From: JAEXZL01 sp049943125
GTDB lineage: Bacteria > Bacillota > Clostridia > Clostridiales > Clostridiaceae
Assembly: GCF_049943125.1 (NCBI RefSeq)
Contig: NZ_CP188040.1
Location: 1,860,001 to 1,924,000 of the forward strand
Direction: 5' to 3'
Length of the DNA: 64,000 bases
Shown here: positions 16,861 to 25,215 of the stretch, piece after piece
Numbering within the stretch: the first letter of the stretch is position 1
How the letters are laid out: the number at the start of each line of letters is the position of its first letter
Program-made: the position numbers and the translations under genes
Notes under the pieces: model-generated
The model's database searches: none
Seen by the model: the letters and a program-made list of their open reading frames with translations, nothing else
What the model was told of the DNA's origin: nothing

Positions 16861-17553
16861 ATGAGTAAAGCAGCTAGGTATAGGCATGAGCTGAAATATG
16901 AGATAAGCTATCTAGAATATATTCCTTTGAGACAGAGACTTAGGGCAGTGATGGATAAGGATTCCTATGCAGATACAGAGGGACAATATAAAATTTCCAG
17001 TCTTTATTTTGATAATTATAATGATAAAGCCCTGAAGGAAAAGGTGGAGGGAGCACCTAAAAGGGAAAAGTTTCGAATCCGCTATTATAATGGAGACACC
17101 TCTTTCATGAAGCTGGAAAAGAAGATGAAAATCAATGGTCTCTGTATGAAGCATTCCTGCAGTATTACAAAAGATGAGTGTGAAAGGCTCCTTTCTGGTG
17201 ACTACAGCTGGATGCTGGATAGTGGTAGGGGTCTGATACAGGAATTCTATACGAAGATTATCAGTCAGCAGCTAAGGCCGCGAACCATGGTTATGTATAC
17301 AAGAGAGCCGTATATCTATGACGCAGGGAATGTGAGAGTTACCTTTGATATGAATATATCTACTGGCTTGTATGCCACGGATTTTTTGAAAGGTGATATA
17401 GAAGGCATTCCAGCACCTACCGATGGAAGGATTGTCCTGGAGATTAAGTATGATGATTATATGCCTGAGCTTATAAGGGATATAGTTCAAGTAGGAGTTG
17501 TGAGGGCAGAAGCTTTTTCAAAATATGCTGCCAGCAGGCAATATGAATTATAA
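16861..17553 (+). CDS. VTC-domain protein (polyphosphate polymerase-like)
   Basis: 230 residues. The basic tunnel motifs of the VTC/CYTH-like fold are visible: RHELKYEISY at the start, SLYFDNYND at about 42-50, KFRIRYYN, MKLEKKMKINGL, RVTFDMNIS and VLEIKYDDYMPELI. Eukaryotic VTC makes polyphosphate from ATP; bacterial members next to DUF4956 and CotH genes are of unknown substrate. Start: ATG with GGAGGTGATCAA. It is 17 bp from the next gene, so one operon with DUF4956 and CotH. Confidence 0.85.
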   Translation: MSKAARYRHELKYEISYLEYIPLRQRLRAVMDKDSYADTEGQYKISSLYFDNYNDKALKEKVEGAPKREKFRIRYYNGDTSFMKLEKKMKINGLCMKHSCSITKDECERLLSGDYSWMLDSGRGLIQEFYTKIISQQLRPRTMVMYTREPYIYDAGNVRVTFDMNISTGLYATDFLKGDIEGIPAPTDGRIVLEIKYDDYMPELIRDIVQVGVVRAEAFSKYAASRQYEL

Positions 17554-17570
17554 TTTAGGAGGAAATAATA

Positions 17571-18242
17571 ATGACTTTTAATGATGTTTTTAAATCCAGC
17601 TTTTTGAATAATATAGCTGAATTTTCTATTTTGGATACTACATTAGCAATGGTTTTTGCCTGTGTGGTAGGATTGTTTATTTATTTAGTTTATAAGAGGA
17701 CCTTCGCTGGTGTTATGTATTCAGCGGGCTTTTCCTCTGCTCTTATAGGGTTAACCTTGATTACCACCTTCGTAATTTTAGCGGTAACCAGTAACGTTGT
17801 CCTTTCCTTAGGTATGGTAGGTGCTCTTTCCATAGTACGTTTCCGTGCAGCAATAAAGGAACCCATGGAGATAGTATTCCTCTTTTGGGCTCTAGCCTCA
17901 GGAATTGTTATAGGTGCAGGTATGATTCCTCTAGCAGTAATTGGTTCCCTTATAATAGGTATTGTTCTTGTAGTATTTTCAAAGCGTAAGGCCTCAGAAA
18001 ATCCTTATGTATTGGTATTAAACTGTGATAATGAAGAGGCTGAAAAGGCTGCAGTAAATATGCTTAATAGCGATGTAGATAAATATGTCCTTAAGACAAA
18101 GACCATAACAGCACAGGGAATTGAAATTTCAGCAGAAGTAAGGATGAAGAATGCAAGTACCTCATTTATAAGCAAGCTATATGGTATCAAGGGTGTAAAA
18201 AAGGCAGTATTGGTTAGCTATAATGGCGAGTATATGTCATAG
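17571..18242 (+). CDS. DUF4956 membrane protein
   Basis: 223 residues with about four membrane spans in the first 140 residues (TTLAMVFACVVGLFIYLVYK; ALIGLTLITTFVILAVTS; VFLFWALASGIVIGAGMIPL; LIIGIVLVVFS) and a soluble C-terminal domain of about 80 residues resembling a small ferredoxin-like fold. The conserved block SLGMVGALSIVRFRAAIKEP is typical of DUF4956. The role is unknown; it recurs between VTC-domain and CotH genes. Confidence 0.85.
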   Translation: MTFNDVFKSSFLNNIAEFSILDTTLAMVFACVVGLFIYLVYKRTFAGVMYSAGFSSALIGLTLITTFVILAVTSNVVLSLGMVGALSIVRFRAAIKEPMEIVFLFWALASGIVIGAGMIPLAVIGSLIIGIVLVVFSKRKASENPYVLVLNCDNEEAEKAAVNMLNSDVDKYVLKTKTITAQGIEISAEVRMKNASTSFISKLYGIKGVKKAVLVSYNGEYMS

Positions 18243-18259
18243 TATATGAGGTTAAAAAT

Positions 18260-20326
18260 ATGAGTAAAGATAAACTCAAGGATCGCCTGGCGATGACTAT
18301 AGTCAGCTTAGGTCTCGCAGCAGTACTTATTGTAATGGGCTTCTCTGAAAAAATTATAGACTGGGCAGGCAGTGCTGGTCATAGTATGGAATATGAGTCG
18401 AAGCTTTTTAATACTGATGAAATAATATCCATAAATATAAAAATGGATGAGGATCAGTGGCAGGAACTTATTGATAATGCCATAAACGAGGAATACTATC
18501 GCTGTGATGTAGAAGTAAATGGAGTGCTTTATGAGGATGTGGGTATCAGAGCTAAAGGGAATACCAGTCTTTCTCAGATTTACAGTGATGACACCACGGA
18601 CCGATACAGCTTTAAAATAGAATTTGATTATTATATAGATGGACAAACCTGTATGGGTTTGGATAAGCTAGTGCTTAATAATAACTATGCCGATGCTACA
18701 AACATGAAGGAATATATTACTTATAATATGTTTTCCTATCTAGGAGTTAACGCCTCCCTTTATAACTATGCTGATATCTCAGTAAATGGTGAAGCCTGGG
18801 GTGTATACCTTGCCTTAGAAGCAGTGGAGGAGAGCTTTGCCTTAAGAAATTATGGAGTGAGCTATGGTGAGCTTTATAAGCCAGAGACCGCTGGATTTGG
18901 AGGAAATGTTAATCAGGAAATGAATAATCCTACTGAAGGAGAAGGAAGCCAGGTAATGCCCGGTGGAATGGGCCAGCAACAGCCATCTGATGGTACTACA
19001 GGTGCTACAGTAGAAGGTCAGGAGGATATGAACATACCTCCTATAGAAGGTGGACAACCATTACCTGAGGGCATGGCAGGTGCCCCTACAGAAGGCCAGG
19101 GAAATATGAATATGCCTCCTATGGGAAATGGCGAACAGAATCTGAATCAGCCTCCTATGGGAAATTGGGCTCAGCCTCCTACTGGAAATATGGAACAAAA
19201 TATACCAGGTGGAATGGATCAGGAAAGACCACAAGGAAATGGTGGAGGAAAGTTTTCTGGTGGTGGCAGTGACCTTAATTATATAGATGATGAGGTGGAT
19301 AGCTATTCTGCAATTTGGGATGGAAATATCTTTGACACATCAAAATCTGATTATAAGAGAGTGATAAAAGCTCTAAAAAACATCTCTGAAGGCAATAAGC
19401 TTGAAGAATATATGGATGTTGACAGCGTTCTAAAATATCTAGCAGTGCATACCTTTGTGGTTAATCTAGATAGCTTATCCGGTAATATGGCTCATAATTA
19501 TTACCTTTATGAGGAGGATGGACAGCTATCAATGGTTCCTTGGGATTATAATTTAGCCTTTGGTGGCTTTAGTACCTCTAATGCTTCTTCTGTGGTGAAC
19601 TTTCCTATAGATACACCCTTTTCTTCAGGGATAAGTATAGAAGACAGAGAATTCTTTGCGGCTCTACTTGAAAGTGATGAATACTTAGAGAAATATCATG
19701 GTTACCTCAATCAGCTGGTAGAGGAGTATGTCTATGGAGGAAGATTTGAAGAAGTTTATAACCATGTAAGGAGCACCATTGATAGTTTAGTAGCTGAAGA
19801 CCCTACAGCTCTTTACAGCTATGAGGAATATGAGGCGGCGGCTGAAATGCTATATAACACTGTAAAGCTAAGAGCTGAGAGTGTTAAGGGACAGCTTGAC
19901 GGTACTATTCCATCTACTACAGAAGGACAATCTGCAGATAGCAGCTCCTTGATTGATGCTTCTTCAATTGATGTTAAAGTTATGGGCACCATGAATATGG
20001 GTAATGGTGGAGGAAACATCCCTAACTTTAATAATAACCTAGGAGAAGCTCCCGGTGATGAAGAAGTGTTCGATGAAAATTCTGGACAAGTCCCTAGTCA
20101 GGAGTCAGATGGAAGCACTGGCTTTCCTGGAGGAGGTATGCCCCCTAACTCTCAAGGAAATCAGAGACCAGAAAGGCCTGGTATGGGATCTGAAGCTGGT
20201 TCATCTCAATCCAATACTTCAAGGAGTACTTATAGTAGCGGGGGTATAATAGTAATTTTAGTTTGCCTTGGTGCATTGCTTGGTGCAATGATTTTTGTTA
20301 AGAGATATAAGAAAAGGACTGTTTAG
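18260..20326 (+). CDS. CotH-family protein kinase-like protein, membrane anchored
   Basis: 688 residues: an N-terminal membrane segment (TIVSLGLAAVLIVMGF), a CotH domain from about 50 (FNTDEIISINIKMDEDQWQEL, RAKGNTSLSQI) to about 530, and a C-terminal span (GGIIVILVCLGALLGAMIF) with a basic tail. Bacillus CotH phosphorylates spore-coat proteins; the metal-binding region is probably VPWDYNLAFGGF, near residue 430. The domain is split at about 215-335 by a Gly/Pro/Gln/Met/Asn-rich stretch with PPMGN-type repeats, and a similar stretch precedes the last span. Such tracts could be flexible or be kinase substrates (inference). Confidence 0.85.
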   Translation: MSKDKLKDRLAMTIVSLGLAAVLIVMGFSEKIIDWAGSAGHSMEYESKLFNTDEIISINIKMDEDQWQELIDNAINEEYYRCDVEVNGVLYEDVGIRAKGNTSLSQIYSDDTTDRYSFKIEFDYYIDGQTCMGLDKLVLNNNYADATNMKEYITYNMFSYLGVNASLYNYADISVNGEAWGVYLALEAVEESFALRNYGVSYGELYKPETAGFGGNVNQEMNNPTEGEGSQVMPGGMGQQQPSDGTTGATVEGQEDMNIPPIEGGQPLPEGMAGAPTEGQGNMNMPPMGNGEQNLNQPPMGNWAQPPTGNMEQNIPGGMDQERPQGNGGGKFSGGGSDLNYIDDEVDSYSAIWDGNIFDTSKSDYKRVIKALKNISEGNKLEEYMDVDSVLKYLAVHTFVVNLDSLSGNMAHNYYLYEEDGQLSMVPWDYNLAFGGFSTSNASSVVNFPIDTPFSSGISIEDREFFAALLESDEYLEKYHGYLNQLVEEYVYGGRFEEVYNHVRSTIDSLVAEDPTALYSYEEYEAAAEMLYNTVKLRAESVKGQLDGTIPSTTEGQSADSSSLIDASSIDVKVMGTMNMGNGGGNIPNFNNNLGEAPGDEEVFDENSGQVPSQESDGSTGFPGGGMPPNSQGNQRPERPGMGSEAGSSQSNTSRSTYSSGGIIVILVCLGALLGAMIFVKRYKKRTV

Positions 20327-20379
20327 AAATAATTAGAGCACTTGAAAAAATTAAATGCCCCTTATGAAGTAAAAATAAA

Positions 20380-20436
20380 AATAGCCTGTGACAGTAGCTG
20401 AGTAAAATCACACTACTGTACAGGCTATTATTTTTC
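20380..20436. terminator. Bidirectional terminator between the CotH and HxlR genes
   Basis: AATAGCCTGTGACAGTAG and TACTGTACAGGCTATT pair with one mismatch around a 16-nt loop, with T-rich tail on the plus side and A-rich sequence on the other. Confidence 0.78.
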
Positions 20437-20445
20437 TTATTTGGT

Positions 20446-20871
20446 TTATTCACTGATGAATATTTCTTCCCTGGAAACCTCTCTTTTACAGCTAGGACAG
20501 TGATAGTGAAGCTCAAGGGGTGAGCTACATTCATTGTGCTTAAGCTCCTTATCGCAGTCATCGATATACCTGTTTCCCCATAGAGTTATGGCATTTAAAA
20601 CATCCTCTAAGGCTTTTCCCATCTCCGTAAGCTCATAGCTGTACCTGGGAGGATGCTTTTGATATAGGCTAGAACTTATCAGTCCAGCCTCCTCCATGGA
20701 TTTTAGACGGCTTGAAAGGAGGTTTGTGGGTATTCCCTTTAAGCTGTTCATCAGTAGATTATAGGTGTTATTGCCCATAAACAGCTGTTTTACAATGAGT
20801 AGAGTCCATTTGTCACCGATAATATTAAGGCTCTGAGCTATGCTGCAGGGCAGGTTGTATAGATTTTTCAT
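20446..20871 (-). CDS. HxlR-family transcriptional regulator
   Basis: 141 residues with the HxlR winged helix: CSIAQSLNIIGDKWTLLIVKQLFMG at the start, LKGIPTNLLSSRLKSMEEAGLI, and YELTEMGKALEDVLNAITLWG. Unusually for a thiol sensor it has cysteines at the start and a C-terminal CPSC-containing tail (YHCPSCKREVSREE) that could bind zinc or sense thiol stress. It lies 26 bp downstream of the ccdA-tlpA fusion gene, in the same operon, and a perfect inverted repeat sits on that operon's promoter. Confidence 0.9.
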   Translation of the reverse strand: MKNLYNLPCSIAQSLNIIGDKWTLLIVKQLFMGNNTYNLLMNSLKGIPTNLLSSRLKSMEEAGLISSSLYQKHPPRYSYELTEMGKALEDVLNAITLWGNRYIDDCDKELKHNECSSPLELHYHCPSCKREVSREEIFISE

Positions 20872-20897
20872 GAATATATCTCCTTTAAAAGTGATGT

Positions 20898-22190
20898 TTA
20901 TTCAGTTGCCTCTAGGGTTTGCTGTATTACCCTTTCCATTATGTCCTTGGTAAGCATACCAGGAGCATAGCCGTGAATATTACCTTCTTTATCTATAAGA
21001 TAAGTGGTAGGAAGTGATTGCACATAATATTCATAGAACACATCACCAGTATTATCAAAAAGGATTGGGAAGCTAAGGTCGTTTTCTTCAAGGAAGCTGA
21101 GAACTCCTTCCTTATCCGTTTCTCTAGTATTAGGATTTTCAGCAGACTTAGGACTTGCAACACCTAATATAACTACATCCTCACTGTTTTTATTGTATTT
21201 TTCATAAAGGGCCTGTATATCAGGCATTTCCTTACGACAGGGAGGACACCAGGTGGCCCAGAAGTTTAAGAATACTACTTTGCCTTTATAATCGGAAAGC
21301 TTGTGCTCGTTTCCGTATTGATCTGTTAAGGTGAAGTCAATGGCAGGGGTACTCTCCTCTTCTGCTTCTTCTGGAGCTTCTGGAGTAGCTTCCTGATCCT
21401 GTTCCTTTGTAGTGTCACCCTCGCTCTTATCCTCTTGAGAGCTCACTGTAGAGTTTGGAGATACAGAGTTTAAATAGCCTGAAATATTGTTCATCCATCC
21501 GGTAAAGGTCATTATTCCCATTAAGACAAGTATAACTCCTCCAACCTTAACGGTGTACTTTATAACCTTTTTGTTTTTCTTAAGGAAGTTTAGCACCTGG
21601 GTAGTAAACAAGCCTAAGAGAAGGAAGGGGATGATAAACCCTGCTGAATATAGCAGTATCAGCATATTACCAGCAAAAGCACTGCTGGTTCCTGATGCTA
21701 GAATTAATACAGAGGATAAAGCTGGTCCTACGCAGGGAGTCCAGGCAAAGCTGAAGGTAAAGCCCATGATTAAGGCTGTAATGGGATTAACCTTTCTCTT
21801 ATTGAGATTCACATTGAATCTTCTATTAGTATTTAAAAATTTGAAATCCAAAAAGCCTAACTGGAAGAGTCCCAGCAATATGATTAATATCCCTGAGATA
21901 CGGGTAAATAGAAGCTGATTTTTGTTGAAAAAGCCTCCTAAGGCAGTGAAGGACACTCCTAGAATAAAGAAGGAGAAGGATATACCTAAAACAAAAAATA
22001 CCGTGTGCAGGAATACCTTTTTTCTATCATAGGAGAGCTGTCCGTCAGAGGTAACACCATCTGTTGCTCCAGCGAGATAGCTCATGTATACAGGAATTAA
22101 GGGTATAATGCAGGGGGAAAAGAAAGATATAATGCCTTCTAAGAAAACAAGAAGAAAGCTTATATTATCTAGTGAAATTAATGACTCCAT
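20898..22190 (-). CDS. CcdA/DsbD-like membrane protein fused to a TlpA-type thioredoxin
   Basis: 430 residues. Residues 1-230 form a CcdA-like transporter of reducing power: six membrane segments including FLEGIISFFSPCIIPLIPVYMS and FTFSFAWTPCVGPALSS, whose cysteines in SPCIIP and TPCVGP are the expected pair. A Glu/Thr-rich linker (about 245-285) leads to an outside thioredoxin domain with FWATWCPPCRKEMP and a cis-proline in SLPTTYLID. The fusion would carry electrons from cytoplasmic thioredoxin to proteins outside the membrane. RBS AAGGAGG. HxlR is the next gene. Confidence 0.9.
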   Translation of the reverse strand: MESLISLDNISFLLVFLEGIISFFSPCIIPLIPVYMSYLAGATDGVTSDGQLSYDRKKVFLHTVFFVLGISFSFFILGVSFTALGGFFNKNQLLFTRISGILIILLGLFQLGFLDFKFLNTNRRFNVNLNKRKVNPITALIMGFTFSFAWTPCVGPALSSVLILASGTSSAFAGNMLILLYSAGFIIPFLLLGLFTTQVLNFLKKNKKVIKYTVKVGGVILVLMGIMTFTGWMNNISGYLNSVSPNSTVSSQEDKSEGDTTKEQDQEATPEAPEEAEEESTPAIDFTLTDQYGNEHKLSDYKGKVVFLNFWATWCPPCRKEMPDIQALYEKYNKNSEDVVILGVASPKSAENPNTRETDKEGVLSFLEENDLSFPILFDNTGDVFYEYYVQSLPTTYLIDKEGNIHGYAPGMLTKDIMERVIQQTLEATE

Positions 22191-22220
22191 TGGAAAATCC
22201 TCCTTAAGTAAATTAATCTC

Positions 22221-22249
22221 ATTATATAAAATACGGTTGATAATAGCAA
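22221..22249 (-). promoter_or_regulatory. Sigma-A promoter of the ccdA-tlpA/HxlR operon
   Basis: Minus strand TTGCTA (22244-22249), 17-bp spacer, TATAAT (22221-22226). Confidence 0.72.
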
Positions 22250-22274
22250 GTAACTTTAAAAAATGAAGTTACTT
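22248..22274. promoter_or_regulatory. Inverted repeat, probable HxlR operator
   Basis: AAGTAACTT (22248-22256), 9-nt spacer, AAGTTACTT (22266-22274): perfect 9-bp arms. One arm touches the -35 box of the ccdA operon, and the divergent thioredoxin promoter begins 22 bp away, so one regulator could govern both sides. Confidence 0.65.
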
Positions 22275-22295
22275 TATTGACTTACCTTTAATCTA

Positions 22296-22324
22296 TTGGA
22301 GTAAGGGTGAAGTTTATATATAAT
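22296..22324 (+). promoter_or_regulatory. Sigma-A promoter of the thioredoxin-like gene
   Basis: TTGGAG (22296-22301), 17-bp spacer, TATAAT (22319-22324), 34 bp before the ATG. Confidence 0.6.
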
Positions 22325-22357
22325 AATAGGTAATATAACCGTAAGGAGTGATTACTG

Positions 22358-22684
22358 ATGATTAAGCTTAACTCCAAAGAAGCCGTTGAAGATTTTATTA
22401 GAGAAAACACCATGGCAATAATATATTTCACCGGCAGCCAGTGTGGAGCCTGTGAGCTTATAAAGCTTAAGGTAGAGGAAATTATTAAAAGCTTTCCAAA
22501 GCTTAAGGGAGGAGAAATAAATGGGGAAGAGGAGCTAGAGCTTGCATCAAGCTATGGTGTATTCTCTTTGCCAACATTTTTTCTTTATGTAGAAGGTAAA
22601 GAGACCTTAAGGTATGGAAGAAATATTAATCTCCTGGAGCTTCAGGGAAATATACAGAGATATTATGAAATGCTCTTTCAATGA
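22358..22684 (+). CDS. Thioredoxin-like protein
   Basis: 108 residues, thioredoxin fold. The active site is QCGACELIK (C-G-A-C in place of the usual CGPC) at about residues 27-30, and the cis-proline is in SLPTFFLYVEG. No signal peptide, so it acts in the cytoplasm, perhaps giving electrons to the divergent CcdA fusion (inference). RBS AAGGAG. The unusual dipeptide between the cysteines suggests a redox potential different from housekeeping thioredoxin. Confidence 0.85.
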   Translation: MIKLNSKEAVEDFIRENTMAIIYFTGSQCGACELIKLKVEEIIKSFPKLKGGEINGEEELELASSYGVFSLPTFFLYVEGKETLRYGRNINLLELQGNIQRYYEMLFQ

Positions 22685-22689
22685 TAATA

Positions 22690-22733
22690 AAAAATGTAGT
22701 ACTTATCTCATTAACTGTGATAAGTACTACATT
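22690..22733. terminator. Bidirectional terminator between thioredoxin-like and SGNH genes
   Basis: AAAAATGTAGTACTTATC and GATAAGTACTACATTTTT are perfect 18-bp arms around a short loop. Confidence 0.85.
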
Positions 22734-22734
22734 T

Positions 22735-23445
22735 TTATTTTGAAGCTCTTAAGCTTTGAAATACAGTATTTGCAATATGGCTTGCTCCCTTAGCGTCTGG
22801 ATGTACTCCGTCAAAGGTGAAGAATTCTGGATGATTGGAAATAGTAGCATTAAGATCTATGAGTCCAATAGCTTCCTCTTCAGACAGTCGTTTTATAGCT
22901 TCGGTCATATCTTCTAGAGCTTCATTCCGTATGTCAAATTTCACTGCAGATTCACCGTTTAAAGGAAAGGCCTTAGGAGGGGTTATTATATATATCTGTG
23001 GTTTTGTGGGAAGTGCTTTATAGTAGGAAATCAGTGCTTTATAATCCTTGATATATTCATCAACGGAGGTCCAATTGAGCTTTTTAGCATCGTTAGTTCC
23101 CAGCATGATAACCACAATATCAGGCTTAAACTCCTGGGATAAATTAAAGCTTTTGTTTGAAATATATGGCCTGTCTCCAGAACTCATAAGGGTATGTCCA
23201 CTGGCACCGAAGTTCTCCACATAGTAATCCTTACCTAAAAGTCTCTGAAGCTTAATGGGGTATGAGTTCAGCTTCCTTCCTTTTATCCTGGCACCATAGG
23301 TTATGGAATCACCCACACAGGCAACCCTCAGTGCATCCTTTTTATGATACACCATTGGTATATAGCTGTTTCCGTACTTATAGCCTACGGTAGCAAGGGC
23401 AATTATCAGTACTATTATAAAAATGAGTATTTTATTAATGCTCAT
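22735..23445 (-). CDS. SGNH/GDSL-family hydrolase, secreted or membrane anchored
   Basis: 236 residues. One N-terminal hydrophobic segment (ILIFIIVLIIALATVG) acts as signal or anchor. The catalytic blocks are CVGDSITYGAR (Ser of block I), GASGHTLMSSG (Gly, block II), MLGTNDAK (Asn, block III) and DGVHPDAKG (Asp/His, block V). Such enzymes remove acyl or acetyl groups from lipids, sugars or peptidoglycan; the substrate here is unknown. RBS AAGGATG, weak. It is a single-gene unit ending in a shared terminator. Confidence 0.9.
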   Translation of the reverse strand: MSINKILIFIIVLIIALATVGYKYGNSYIPMVYHKKDALRVACVGDSITYGARIKGRKLNSYPIKLQRLLGKDYYVENFGASGHTLMSSGDRPYISNKSFNLSQEFKPDIVVIMLGTNDAKKLNWTSVDEYIKDYKALISYYKALPTKPQIYIITPPKAFPLNGESAVKFDIRNEALEDMTEAIKRLSEEEAIGLIDLNATISNHPEFFTFDGVHPDAKGASHIANTVFQSLRASK

Positions 23446-23578
23446 ATATTATCCTACATCCTTTTCTTTTTGCTGGTTTACAATATATGGTACGGGAATA
23501 TATTATCAAATACGTCTATTAATAGCAATAAAATTTATAGTAAGGATGTTTTTCGTTCTTTATTCATAAATTAATATG

Positions 23579-23607
23579 TTGAATATTTTAACAATTAAGC
23601 ATATAAT
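23579..23607 (+). promoter_or_regulatory. Sigma-A promoter of the 48-residue ORF
   Basis: TTGAAT (23579-23584), exactly 17-bp spacer, TATAAT (23602-23607), about 37 bp before the small ORF start. Confidence 0.72.
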
Positions 23608-23644
23608 TATATTGATTGAAATTATTTGAAGAAGGAGGATAGAC

Positions 23645-23791
23645 ATGGATTATACAGTTAGTACTTTCAGGTTTAACACAAATAAACAATGGAAATACAG
23701 CAGCTCCGTTACAAAAAGTGCAATTTTAGGCTTCAACGGGAGAAGTGCGTCCATTTTTAGAATAAGTACTGACTATTTTGCAAATCCATGA
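23645..23791 (+). CDS. Orphan small ORF, 48 residues, own promoter and terminator
   Basis: ATG 23645 follows a strong ribosome site (AAGGAGG, 7 nt spacing). The 48-residue product begins MDYTVSTFRFNTNKQWKYSS and ends STDYFANP. It is basic, rich in Ser/Thr and aromatic residues, has no cysteine, no membrane span and no recognised domain. A TTGAAT-17-TATAAT promoter lies upstream and a terminator 41 bp downstream, so it is a complete transcription unit. It could be a secreted or modified peptide, a small regulator or a phage-like remnant; nothing decides among these. The next gene downstream is an MFS exporter. Confidence 0.6.
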   Translation: MDYTVSTFRFNTNKQWKYSSSVTKSAILGFNGRSASIFRISTDYFANP

Positions 23792-23831
23792 TTTTTTATC
23801 TTCTATTATGTTTTTATGTTTATGAAGATGC

Positions 23832-23860
23832 GGACTCAGGGATTAGCTTTGAGTCCTTTT
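23832..23860 (+). terminator. Terminator after the 48-residue ORF
   Basis: GGACTCA, 11-nt loop, TGAGTCC, TTTTATTTT. Confidence 0.78.
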
Positions 23861-23988
23861 ATTTTGTACTGATTTTAATATATGCACAGCTCCCATAAGC
23901 CATATTACTCTGACTATTTCTTTCCTTAAGAGATGCAGATTTAGGGCTTATTTTTATTTGCAAAAAGATAATATTGGAGGAGCTTAAA

Positions 23989-25215
23989 ATGGATATAAAA
24001 AATAAATTAAGAAAAAACGTATTGTTAAGTTATATATATAGTTTTTTACTGGGGTTAGACATAACCTCCGCAATTTGGGTACTGTATCTTGCTTTTAAGG
24101 GTATGTCTCTAGTTCAAATAGGAGCTTTAGAAGCTATTTATCATATTACCAGTCTGCTGTTCGAGCTGCCTACAGGAGCCATTGCAGATGTATATGGTAA
24201 GAAGCTTACGGTGGTTTTAGGAAGAGCAGCTTCTGTGGTTAGCTGCCTTCTCATGATTTCCTCTTCATCCTTTTGGGGCTTTGCCTTAGCCTTTGTGATC
24301 AGTGCTGCAGGGATGAATTTACATTCTGGAGCTGCGGAAGCACTTTCTTATGACAGCTTAAAGGCATTAGGTGAAGAAGGCTCATACAAAAGAATATGGG
24401 GTAAGGTTAATTTTTTAATAGGTACTGCACAAGGGGTGGCACTTATATTAGGAGGAATATTAGCAGATATAAAATTTTTATATGCCTATATTTTAGGAGG
24501 CCTTATTCAAGGTGCTGCCTTTATCACAGCTCTTGGATTTTCTGAGCCTCCAGAGGGTGAGGTTAATGAGAGAGGTACCGGCAATTCCTTAATATATCAA
24601 GTAAAAACAAGCATAAAGGTCCTTAGAGAGAGAAAGGTAGTTTTATATCTTATATTATTTTCTGCCTTAGTTGGAAGCCTACAAACCACTGTGTTTTTTT
24701 ACAGTCAGCAGTTTTTTTCAGATATGGGCTATTCAAAGACTGCCATTGCAGTGATCTGTGCTCTGGGGTGCTTCATAGAAGCAGTGACCTCCAGGTATGC
24801 TTATAAAATTGAAAAGGTGTTAAAGCTTATGGGGAGCTTAATAATTATAGCCTTGATAAGCGTAGGGTCTTTAGTAGGACTAGGATTTTTCAGGAGCTAT
24901 TCTATTATATTCTTTCTTTTTATTTCCATAACCGGTGGTGTTGCTTACACGATATTTAGTGCTTATATAAATGAAAGGCTACCATCTGAATATAGGGCAA
25001 CGATATTATCCTTTGATGGACTATGCTTTAGTCTGTTTATGATAGCTGTCTTTCCGCTTTTTGGTGTCTTAGCCCACAAGCTGGACTTTCATATGACCTT
25101 TGGATTATTAGCTCTGCTTTATATACCCGTTTTGGTTCTGCTGACCATTAAGATTAATAAATATTGCAAGAATAGCTTAGGAGATGTTAAAAATGATAGA
25201 ATTAGCTTTAAATAA
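23989..25215 (+). CDS. Major facilitator superfamily transporter (drug-efflux type)
   Basis: 408 residues, about 12 membrane spans. The MFS signature between spans 2 and 3 is GAIADVYGKKLTVVLGR. Start ATG 23989 has GGAGG eight nt upstream; an in-frame TTG at 23974 overlaps that ribosome site and is unlikely. Its end overlaps the ABC-F gene start by 23 bp, so the two are translated from one message. MFS plus ABC-F genes together suggest handling of a toxic small molecule such as an antibiotic; the substrate is unknown. Confidence 0.88.
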   Translation: MDIKNKLRKNVLLSYIYSFLLGLDITSAIWVLYLAFKGMSLVQIGALEAIYHITSLLFELPTGAIADVYGKKLTVVLGRAASVVSCLLMISSSSFWGFALAFVISAAGMNLHSGAAEALSYDSLKALGEEGSYKRIWGKVNFLIGTAQGVALILGGILADIKFLYAYILGGLIQGAAFITALGFSEPPEGEVNERGTGNSLIYQVKTSIKVLRERKVVLYLILFSALVGSLQTTVFFYSQQFFSDMGYSKTAIAVICALGCFIEAVTSRYAYKIEKVLKLMGSLIIIALISVGSLVGLGFFRSYSIIFFLFISITGGVAYTIFSAYINERLPSEYRATILSFDGLCFSLFMIAVFPLFGVLAHKLDFHMTFGLLALLYIPVLVLLTIKINKYCKNSLGDVKNDRISFK

